Source: Clostridia bacterium
GTDB lineage: Bacteria > Bacillota > Clostridia > Oscillospirales > Butyricicoccaceae
Length of the DNA: 9,632 nt
NCBI GenBank assembly: GCA_017396925.1
Contig: JAFQKM010000280.1
Span: 1 to 9,632, forward strand
Direction of reading: 5' to 3'
The notes beneath the pieces were generated by a model. That model searched no databases. It had not been told where the DNA came from and saw only the letters and a program-made list of their open reading frames with translations. Position numbers and translations under genes: made by a program. Below are positions 1 through 5,890 of the stretch, in pieces (position 1 is the stretch's first letter; every line of letters starts with the position of its first letter).

Positions 1-442
1 CGGTGGGCTCGTTGATGATGCGGCTGACCTTCAGGCCGGCCAGTTCGCCGGCCTGTTTGGTGGCCTTTCTCTGTAAATCGTTGAAGTAGGCAGGCACGCT
101 GATGATGGCCTCGGTGACTTCTTCGCCCAGATAGGCCTCGGCGTCCTCTTTCAGGCTGCGCAGGACCAGGCTGGAAAGCTCTTCGGCGCGGAAGGTCTTG
201 CTGCCCAGATGATACTGCTTATCGGTACCCATGCTGCGCTTGAAGACGCGGGCGGTCTCCAGTGGATGCAGCATCCCACGCTCTTTGGCGGTTTCGCCCA
301 CATAGACGGTACCGTCGGCATCCACACTGACTACAGAGGGGGTCAGGTGCTTGCCAAGGCGGTTGGGGATGATTTCGGCTTTGCCGTTGCGGAAGCAGGA
401 AACCAGGCTGTTGGTGGTTCCAAGATCAATGCCGATCATCAT
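1..442 (-). CDS. hscC: HscC-type Hsp70 chaperone, N-terminal part (cut by window edge)
   Basis: This is the first 147 residues of an Hsp70-family ATPase; the rest lies beyond the left edge. The phosphate-1 motif IGIDLGTTNS is at residues 3-12, a lysine in FKRSMG (K68) matches the catalytic Lys70 of DnaK, VPAYFND is followed by QRKAT, and the fragment ends in INEPT of Hsp70 signature 2. LIPN/LTPS-like spacing, FKRSMG and ELSSLVLRSLKEDAE resemble E. coli HscC more than housekeeping DnaK, from memory of that protein. The first of two adjacent ATG codons (442) is chosen because AAAGGGA lies 7 bases upstream; the second (439) is possible. The start lies one base after the TGA of the upstream J-like TPR gene, so the two are surely co-transcribed and perhaps translationally coupled. 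The substrate is unknown. Hsp70 assignment is near certain; the HscC subtype is likely. Confidence 0.9.
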   Translation of the reverse strand, partial: MMIGIDLGTTNSLVSCFRNGKAEIIPNRLGKHLTPSVVSVDADGTVYVGETAKERGMLHPLETARVFKRSMGTDKQYHLGSKTFRAEELSSLVLRSLKEDAEAYLGEEVTEAIISVPAYFNDLQRKATKQAGELAGLKVSRIINEPT

Positions 443-443
443 A

Positions 444-3400
444 TCAGAGTCCCTTTCTTGTCATGCGGCGGACACCGGCGACGAAGTCCATGTCGTCGGG
501 CCAGCGGTCGGCGCCGGCGCGATGGAGTTCCATGGCCCGAGTCCAGTTGCCGCGGATTTCTTCCATATTGGCTTCATAGATATCTGCATCCTTGCAGGTG
601 CAGTAATTGCAGGTTTCACAGAGGGGAAGTCTGCGGACGGCGGCCAGCTCGGCAGCAGCCTCGTCGAAGCGACCCAGAATGGCCAGCGCCAGCACACGGC
701 GGCTGCGATAGAGAGCCTCGTATTTTTTATGGCAGGGGATCAGGTTTTCCAGCTGGCCGATGGCGGCATTTGCATATTCGCGGGCCTTGTCATAGTGGCC
801 GTTCCACCACTGCACCTGCGCCATATTCATCAGTTCGTGGGTCTGGTCCTGACGGCCGGCGGCACGCTTTTCCCAAATGGGCATCTGTACCGATTCATCG
901 CCATCCAGTTCACCCAGCAGCAGCGAGAGGCGTTCGATATCGCCGGCATTGAGCTTTCCGGAATGGGATGCCAGCGTGGTGCGTGCCGCTTCGATCTTTC
1001 CGGTAAACAGGTCCAGATCGATCATGGCCGCATGCATCCGGTTTTTCTTGGTGCCGGCCTTGCGCCAGTCGTTCAGCAGCTGGCCGGCCTGTTCCCAAAG
1101 GCCGAACTGACAGCAGATCTCGAACTTTTCCTGGAAAACATCTTCGTTGCCGTATTTTTCGGTCAGCTCGTCAATGGCAGCCATAGCCTCCAGCGGACGG
1201 TTCAGGCGGCGGAGAATGCGGGACTTGTGGTAATAATAGCCCGACTGGTCGCCTTCCCAATCCTGGATCCGTTCGATGACCTTGTTGATCTGTTCCAGAG
1301 ATTCTTCATGGCGGTTCATGACATCATAGAGATAGGACATACCGTTGTAGCCGTCCACGCCGTCGGGACGCAGCTCCTGCAGACGCAGGAAATACTGTTC
1401 GGCTTCGGCATAACGGTCGAGGTATCGGCAGCAGGTGCCGGCATAGAACAGATAAACCGGCTGTTCCTCCTGTTCGAGCAGCAGCTTGTAATAATGCAGC
1501 GCCCGGTCGGCGTCGTGGTCGAGATCCTTGTAGTAAAGCTCGGCCAGTTCGGCTTCGACATTCATCGAGCGGCGGGGAACGGCCTCGAGACGATGGTAGA
1601 TGGCCAGCGCTTCTTCACGGCGGCCGTCGCGCTTGAGCAGCCAAGCCTTATAGTCGAGGCAGGGGAAATCATCGGGATTGTGGGCAAGGCCCTTTTCGGC
1701 CAGGGCCAGCATGAGGGCGCGATCTTCGCTCTTGCCGGCGTCCAGATGCTCGGCTTCCAGGCACAGCAGGCGGAAATACAGCTTGGAGGCTTCCTCCAGC
1801 CCTTCGCCGTTTTCGATGCGTGCTGCAAGGGCACGATAGAGCTCCAGCGCCTGCGCCTTGTTGTCTTCGCCCTGCTCCAGCAGCTGCGCTTCGCACCAGA
1901 CGGTATTGATCTCGTCGGTGATGCCGTGCTCGCGCAGAAAATCCAGTGTGCTTCGTACGCCTTCCCATGCGCCGTTGCGCAGCAGGATCCGCATCTTGAG
2001 CAGGTATACGCCCAGGTCGCCGCCATCCAGCTCCAAAGCGCGGTTGACAGCATCGAAGGCGTCGCGGTCGCGGCCCAGATCGAAGAGGGTCTGGGAGAGC
2101 AGATAGAAGCCGTGGTAGGCGCCGGGCATCAGGTCGGTCAGTTTTTCAAAGAGCTCGGCTGCACGGCTGTGGTCGCCGGTGCCGCGCAGCAGATGTCCCA
2201 TGTTGGTCAGCACCTCGGGATTGTTCGGGGCCAGGGCCAGCGCCTGCTCGTATTTTTCGATGGCGCTTTCCTTCTGCCCCAGCTGGATCAGGCAGCTGCC
2301 CTGCATCTGCAGCTTCTCGGGCAGAGAATCGATGCGGCCGGCGGTCTGTTCGGTGCCGTCGGGCTTCATATTGTGCAGGAGATCGACCAGTGCCTGCAGA
2401 TGGGGGAGGGCGGCTGTATAGTCCTGCAGCGAATAGGCAACCTTGGCATAGAGGTTGTGGTAATCGTAAAGATCTTGGCCTGTGGGGTCGATGGTCCGGC
2501 AGAGCTGCATGGCGTCCTGATCGCGATCATTCTGCAGATAACACCAGGCCAGGCGGAGGCGAAGGGCCATGTCTTCGGGGACGGCCTGCATCCGGGCTTC
2601 CAGATCCTGAATGATGGCCTCATTCCAGCCCTGCATGCGCTGGCGGAGCTCGTAGATGCGCTTGCGGTCGCCGCCGGCGTCGTCCATCAGCTGGAAGATC
2701 AGTTTTTTGGCCTCTTCATACCGGCTCTGATTGGCCAGACAGTCGGCCAGCATCTGGCGGGCCTGGGTGAGTTCGGGGCGCAGGGAAAGGGCGCGGCGGA
2801 TATAGGCTTCGCCCTCGGCCCAGTCGGCCATATGCATGCACTGGCTGGCCCACTCCAGCTGCAGCTTGGCGTCCTGCGGATAGGTGTCGGCCAGATCGTG
2901 CAGCGCCTTGCGGCCGCGATCGGCCTCGCCCTGCTCCAGCAGCAGGAGGCAGGACAGCAGCTCGCCGTAGGGATGGCGCTCGGGAAGGGCGTCCATCTGC
3001 TCGAGCACAGGGGCTAGTTCGGCCACCGGCATACGGGTCGCCTGATAATAGAGCTTGCGGTAGGCGTCGCAGGCCTGGGCATCGATGCCGGGCAGGAACA
3101 GTTCATAGGGAAGATTGGCGGGGAAGCGGATGCCGTTGATCACGGCATAGTCGATGAAATCTCTGGGATAGGATTCATAGAGCTCTTCTCTGCGCTCGGT
3201 CCAGGAAAAGACACGGTCCAGAACCTGCCATACTTCCTGGGGCAGATAGAAGTCTTCCATCAAAAAGCCGAGCAGTGCGGCTTCGGCCAGCGGACGGGTA
3301 TCCAGCGCAAGGAAGACATCGTCGGCCAGCAGATCAGCCCAGTTGTCCGGTACGATGCGGCGGGCAAAATCACCGTACAGTGCGTGCAGGCGCTCGGTCC

Positions 3401-3602
3401 AGAGGCCGACAGGACTTTCGTCGCGCACAGGTGCTTCGGCAGGCGCGTCGGCCAGCTTCAGGGCTTCTTCATAGGCGGCACGAAGGGCCTTGAAGGCTTC
3501 CGGATGGTCTTCGGGGTTGGTATGGGCCAACTGTGCACGATAGGCGGCAGTAATGGCTTTTTTATCATCGGTAGGGGTAATGCCCAGCAGCGTCCAGTTC
3601 AT
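444..3602 (-). CDS. Giant TPR protein with degenerate J-like N-terminus, putative HscC co-chaperone
   Basis: This 1052-residue soluble protein has no signal peptide or membrane segment. Residues 2-50 read like a J domain (LLGITPTDDKKAITAAYR, then FKALRAAYEEAL), but the HPD tripeptide that stimulates Hsp70 is NPE at residues 29-31, aligned from the conserved Tyr21. The rest is a long series of TPR-like helical hairpins; clear ones lie around residues 225-300 and 420-530. Near the C-terminus four cysteines form C-x2-C-x2-C-x-C (995, 998, 1001, 1003), a possible metal site. The start at 3602 is preferred over an in-frame ATG at 3623 because AAAGGAAG lies 10 bases upstream of 3602, while 3623 has no ribosome site. 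The gene ends one base before the HscC-type Hsp70. The inferred role is a client-binding scaffold or co-chaperone for that Hsp70. The family is a plausible 'J domain-containing/TPR' match; biochemical function is not shown. Confidence 0.85.
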   Translation of the reverse strand: MNWTLLGITPTDDKKAITAAYRAQLAHTNPEDHPEAFKALRAAYEEALKLADAPAEAPVRDESPVGLWTERLHALYGDFARRIVPDNWADLLADDVFLALDTRPLAEAALLGFLMEDFYLPQEVWQVLDRVFSWTERREELYESYPRDFIDYAVINGIRFPANLPYELFLPGIDAQACDAYRKLYYQATRMPVAELAPVLEQMDALPERHPYGELLSCLLLLEQGEADRGRKALHDLADTYPQDAKLQLEWASQCMHMADWAEGEAYIRRALSLRPELTQARQMLADCLANQSRYEEAKKLIFQLMDDAGGDRKRIYELRQRMQGWNEAIIQDLEARMQAVPEDMALRLRLAWCYLQNDRDQDAMQLCRTIDPTGQDLYDYHNLYAKVAYSLQDYTAALPHLQALVDLLHNMKPDGTEQTAGRIDSLPEKLQMQGSCLIQLGQKESAIEKYEQALALAPNNPEVLTNMGHLLRGTGDHSRAAELFEKLTDLMPGAYHGFYLLSQTLFDLGRDRDAFDAVNRALELDGGDLGVYLLKMRILLRNGAWEGVRSTLDFLREHGITDEINTVWCEAQLLEQGEDNKAQALELYRALAARIENGEGLEEASKLYFRLLCLEAEHLDAGKSEDRALMLALAEKGLAHNPDDFPCLDYKAWLLKRDGRREEALAIYHRLEAVPRRSMNVEAELAELYYKDLDHDADRALHYYKLLLEQEEQPVYLFYAGTCCRYLDRYAEAEQYFLRLQELRPDGVDGYNGMSYLYDVMNRHEESLEQINKVIERIQDWEGDQSGYYYHKSRILRRLNRPLEAMAAIDELTEKYGNEDVFQEKFEICCQFGLWEQAGQLLNDWRKAGTKKNRMHAAMIDLDLFTGKIEAARTTLASHSGKLNAGDIERLSLLLGELDGDESVQMPIWEKRAAGRQDQTHELMNMAQVQWWNGHYDKAREYANAAIGQLENLIPCHKKYEALYRSRRVLALAILGRFDEAAAELAAVRRLPLCETCNYCTCKDADIYEANMEEIRGNWTRAMELHRAGADRWPDDMDFVAGVRRMTRKGL

Positions 3603-3612
3603 GGTATCGATG

Positions 3613-3620
3613 CTTCCTTT
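3613..3620 (-). promoter_or_regulatory. Ribosome binding site deciding the start of the TPR gene
   Basis: On the minus strand AAAGGAAG lies 10 bases before the ATG at 3602 and inside the reading frame of the longer alternative. Aligned to the 16S tail, its AAGGA part gives a normal distance to 3602. The upstream ATG at 3623 is preceded only by CACCACTACGCT, which has no Shine-Dalgarno match. The shorter start is therefore favoured. Confidence 0.55.
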
Positions 3621-3646
3621 CATAGCGTAGTGGTGATGCTGTCTTT

Positions 3647-3655
3647 AGCATAGCA
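3647..3655 (-). promoter_or_regulatory. Possible extended -10 promoter of the TPR-hscC operon
   Basis: On the minus strand TGCTATGCT fits a TGn extended -10 (TATGCT, four of six matches to TATAAT) about 45 bases upstream of the start codon. The base context GTGCTAT is the same as in the better promoter of the small gene at 8095-8394. No good -35 is seen at the right distance. A TTGACC further upstream (minus strand, around 3750-3755) is not correctly spaced from a consensus -10. Confidence 0.3.
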
Positions 3656-3763
3656 CAAATCCTGGGCGATTTGTAGGGCAGAGCCGGGTTATGTATGCGG
3701 ATTTTTCAATTTTTACCTGTATATATAGATTGTGAAAAGCCGGCGGCAGGTCAACGGAAAAGG

Positions 3764-3769
3764 TATAAT
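3764..3769 (+). promoter_or_regulatory. Possible -10 element of the spoVT promoter
   Basis: A perfect TATAAT lies 59 bases before the spoVT start. There is no recognisable sigma-A -35 hexamer 16-18 bases upstream (that stretch is GC-rich), so it may need an activator or another sigma factor. A second candidate, CATAAT at 3796-3801, is closer to the gene. SpoVT in Bacillus subtilis is made in the forespore under sigma-G; neither candidate clearly matches that consensus. A short dyad, TCTGT-5-ACAGA (3772-3786), falls at the predicted transcript start. Confidence 0.35.
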
Positions 3770-3828
3770 CCTCTGTGATTTACAGATAATAGAAGCATAA
3801 TTTGTACGTTCAGAGGAGAGGTTCATAT

Positions 3829-4344
3829 ATGAAAGCAACAGGAGTGGTCCGCAGAGTCGATGATCTGGGCAGGATCGTCATTCCCAAAGAGATCCGCCGC
3901 ACCATGCGCATCCGCGAGGGCGAACCGATGGAAATTTTTATCGAGACCGACGGCAGTGTGATTTTCCGCAAGTATTCCCCCATGGGCAATATGCAGCAGG
4001 CAGCCGGCCAGCTGGCCGAGGCTCTGTGGCGGGAGAGCGAGTGCGCCTGTGCCGTCTGCGATCGGGATACCGTTGTGGCTTCGGGCGGCGTGCGCGGCGA
4101 GGGCAGAAATCTCACCTCGGCCGCCGAGCGTGCCATGGAGCAGCGGAAGAGCCTGGGTACGGCCGAATGCGGCTTTACGCTGTGGGAGCAGGGGCCGCAG
4201 GTGCAGGCCATGCTGCCGGTCATCGCCGGCGGGGATCTGTCGGGCTGCGTTGCGCTGCTGGAGGGCAAAAAGAGCCCCGGCGAGGAAGAACTGCGGCTGG
4301 CCCGTATGGCGGCCGGCTTCCTGGCCCGGCAGATGGAGGATTAG
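3829..4344 (+). CDS. spoVT: Stage V sporulation protein T (AbrB-family regulator with GAF domain)
   Basis: This 171-residue transcription factor consists of an AbrB-type swapped-hairpin DNA-binding domain (about residues 1-52) and a GAF-like domain (about 56-171). The N-terminus, with GVVRRVDDLGRIVIPKEIRR and then REGEPMEIF, is almost the textbook SpoVT sequence, and the length is close to that of the B. subtilis protein (178 residues). SpoVT acts in the forespore on late sporulation and germination genes. The ribosome site AGAGGAGAGG lies 7 bases before the ATG. A peptidase gene follows 77 bases downstream on the same strand with no clear terminator between them, so read-through is possible. 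The start is clear because the AbrB fold normally begins with MKATG. The gene suggests an endospore-forming lineage, although related regulators occur in strains not known to sporulate. Confidence 0.93.
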   Translation: MKATGVVRRVDDLGRIVIPKEIRRTMRIREGEPMEIFIETDGSVIFRKYSPMGNMQQAAGQLAEALWRESECACAVCDRDTVVASGGVRGEGRNLTSAAERAMEQRKSLGTAECGFTLWEQGPQVQAMLPVIAGGDLSGCVALLEGKKSPGEEELRLARMAAGFLARQMED

Positions 4345-4421
4345 GCTTTTCAAATGCCGGCTTTTATGGTATTTTTATAGTATGAGCAATACCCCTTTTG
4401 ATATTGAAAGGAGAAAATACC

Positions 4422-5699
4422 ATGGAAGTCATCCGTACCATTCGCGAAAAGCTGGAAAAGGCCGGTCTGCTGCCCCTGCGCACCCAGGCTGTGCTGTCGG
4501 AAAAGCTGCTGCGTGACCGCCTCGACAATCTGCTGCCCCGTCTGATGGACGAGTGTGATGTGGATATGTGGCTGATCACGGCCTATGAAAACAATGAAGA
4601 TCCCGTCATGAAGACCCTGCTGACCTGGGATATGCGCACCGCCCGCCGCCTGAGCGCCATTATGTTCTGCCGCAATAAGGAGACCGGCGCCATCGATCGC
4701 CTGACCTGGGGCATTCCCTTCGCAAAGATGAAGGAGTTCTATACCCCCGTCAAGGAAGGCAACGAGAGCCTCGCTGAGGGCGTTTCCCGCATGATCGCAA
4801 AATATCAGCCCAAGGCGGTTGAAATCAACACCAAGGGCGAATACGGCGGATTCTGCGACGGTCTGTCGGCTTCTCTGCTGGAAGACCTCAAAAAGATGCC
4901 TGCCGAGCATGCCGCCCTGCTGCAGCCGGCCGAACGCATCTCCACCCGCTGGCTGGAGACCATGACCGATGGCGAGCTGGAGGTTATGGAGGTACTGGTC
5001 GAGGTCACCGAAGATATCATCAAGGCAGCCTACAGCCGCGATGTCATCACACCGGGCGTCACCACCACCGAGGACGTCGAGTGGTTCATGCGCCATGTTA
5101 TGGCCGAGTGCCAGCTGGACTTCTGGTTTGGTCCCGATATCGATCTGCAGCGCAAGGGTACCCCGGCCTACGGCTTCGGCGGCGTCATCGAGGCCGGCGA
5201 TCTGGTGCACTGCGACATCGGCGTTTACCTCAAGTATATCCCTGTTCTGACCGACAAGCAGTGGATGGCCTATGTCCTTCGCGAAGGCGAGCAGGCAGCC
5301 CCCAAGGGGGTTCACGATCTCTTTGCCCAGGGCAACCGCTTCCAGGATATCTCCTGCGAGGGTTATCTGGCCGGCCGCACCGGCAATGCCGTCTTCCACG
5401 ATGGCGTCAACAAGGCCAAAGCCGAGGGCCTGACCCCCAGCCTCTATTGCCACGGCCTCGGCACCTTCGGTCACGGCGCAGGCCCCATCATCGGCCGTTG
5501 GGACCATCAGGACAGCATCTATCCCCGCGGCGAGCTGCCTGTGGGCGAAAGCACCAGCTATGCTCTCGAGCTGAATATTCGCGGCGATCTGCCCGAATGG
5601 GATGGCCAGAATGTCCGCATTTCCCTTGAGGAAGACATTCATGTCAAGCAGGCACCCCGATTCGTCCACGGCCGACAGGAAAAGATCATTGAGATTTAA
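4422..5699 (+). CDS. M24-family metallopeptidase, Xaa-Pro aminopeptidase-like
   Basis: This 425-residue cytoplasmic protein has a creatinase-type N-terminal domain (about residues 1-175) and a pita-bread M24 catalytic domain (about 176-425). The five metal ligands of the family can all be placed: Asp265 (HCDIG), Asp278 (LTDKQ), His344 (HGLG), Glu383 (ALELN) and Glu403 or Glu404 (SLEED). A second histidine, His351, stands seven residues after His344, as in aminopeptidase P. An active two-metal peptidase that removes an N-terminal residue, often before proline, is therefore likely, but the substrate could differ (creatinase-like members exist). The ATG at 4422 follows AAAGGAG with an 8-base spacer; a TTG at 4398 in the same frame has no ribosome site. 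A TATAGT at 4376-4381 could be a weak -10. The last 34 bases of the gene recur in diverged form 153 bases downstream. Confidence 0.88.
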   Translation: MEVIRTIREKLEKAGLLPLRTQAVLSEKLLRDRLDNLLPRLMDECDVDMWLITAYENNEDPVMKTLLTWDMRTARRLSAIMFCRNKETGAIDRLTWGIPFAKMKEFYTPVKEGNESLAEGVSRMIAKYQPKAVEINTKGEYGGFCDGLSASLLEDLKKMPAEHAALLQPAERISTRWLETMTDGELEVMEVLVEVTEDIIKAAYSRDVITPGVTTTEDVEWFMRHVMAECQLDFWFGPDIDLQRKGTPAYGFGGVIEAGDLVHCDIGVYLKYIPVLTDKQWMAYVLREGEQAAPKGVHDLFAQGNRFQDISCEGYLAGRTGNAVFHDGVNKAKAEGLTPSLYCHGLGTFGHGAGPIIGRWDHQDSIYPRGELPVGESTSYALELNIRGDLPEWDGQNVRISLEEDIHVKQAPRFVHGRQEKIIEI

Positions 5700-5700
5700 T
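5667..5700 (+). repeat. Direct repeat, copy A (end of the peptidase gene)
   Basis: This copy spans the last ten codons of the peptidase gene, its TAA stop and one further base, and encodes HGRQEKIIEI. It matches copy B (5820-5853) at 29 of 34 positions. Its first nine bases, CACGGCCGA, are also the exact inverse of TCGGCCGTG at 5700-5708, so the gene end can fold into a 9-bp stem with a 24-base loop. Confidence 0.7.
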
Positions 5701-5816
5701 CGGCCGTGAGCGTGCTTCTGCACGCCGCCGGCAGTCCGGCGTCGATTTTCAGGCGATTGATTCGCCGAAAATCTAACAAATCTTATGGGGTCCCCGAAAA
5801 ACAAGGTTTTTTGGGG
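5700..5816. other. Tandem hairpin cluster between the two repeat copies
   Basis: No gene is present. Four inverted repeats follow one another closely. GCGTGC-TTCT-GCACGC lies at 5710-5725. CGCCGG-CAGT-CCGGCG lies at 5726-5741. A 12-bp stem with one bulged A and a TTGAT loop, starting GATTTTC, lies at 5744-5773. An 11-bp stem with one G-U pair, CCCCGAAAAAC against GTTTTTTGGGG with an AAG loop, lies at 5792-5816. The right arm of the 9-bp stem described under copy A opens the cluster (5700-5708). Only the stem at 5862-5889 has the U-run of an intrinsic terminator. The cluster could be an extragenic repeat element (REP/MITE-like), a structured 3' end or a protein or RNase target; the sequence does not decide. 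Confidence 0.65.
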
Positions 5817-5819
5817 CGC

Positions 5820-5853
5820 CACGGTCGACAGGAAAGAATTATTGAGATTTGAT
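5820..5853 (+). repeat. Direct repeat, copy B (remnant of a second peptidase gene end)
   Basis: In one frame this stretch encodes HGRQERIIEI followed by TGA, nearly the same last ten residues as the peptidase gene (HGRQEKIIEI then TAA). The five base differences from copy A include two third-position changes, an AAG/AGA codon swap that keeps a basic residue, and TAA/TGA. Similarity stops at its left edge: bases before 5820 do not resemble the gene. Eight bases after the repeat begins the terminator at 5862. It looks like the tail of a lost tandem paralogue, or a duplication made when the hairpin unit arrived. Confidence 0.65.
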
Positions 5854-5861
5854 ATTGAAAT

Positions 5862-5889
5862 AAAAAAGAGCCCTACGGGGCTCTTTTTT
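5862..5889. terminator. Bidirectional intrinsic terminator between peptidase and MocR genes
   Basis: Six A, then GAGCCC-TACG-GGGCTC, then six T form a symmetric stem with U-runs on both strands. It ends one base before the stop codon of the converging MocR gene at 5891, so it can serve both the plus-strand peptidase transcript and the minus-strand regulator transcript. Confidence 0.9.
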
Positions 5890-5890
5890 A

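Noticed and set aside
1..442. Housekeeping DnaK
   Set aside because: The residue pattern (SLVSCFRNGK, FKRSMG, ELSSLVLRSLKEDAE) is closer to HscC, and the neighbour is a J-like TPR gene rather than grpE or dnaJ. The full sequence would be needed to be certain.
351..3017. An 888-residue open frame on the plus strand opposite the TPR gene
   Set aside because: It is an antisense shadow of a GC-rich gene. It has no ribosome site and no domain, and its composition is what the reverse strand of the TPR gene would give. The minus-strand frame has coherent TPR repeats and a J-like start.
3637..3652. Short inverted repeat ATGCT-6-AGCAT upstream of the TPR gene
   Set aside because: Five-base arms overlapping a predicted -10 are easily found by chance; there is no T-run and no further support.
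4350..5822. A 490-residue open frame on the minus strand opposite the M24 peptidase
   Set aside because: It is a shadow: the plus-strand protein has all M24 ligands and a good ribosome site, and the minus-strand frame crosses the hairpin cluster with no recognisable motif.
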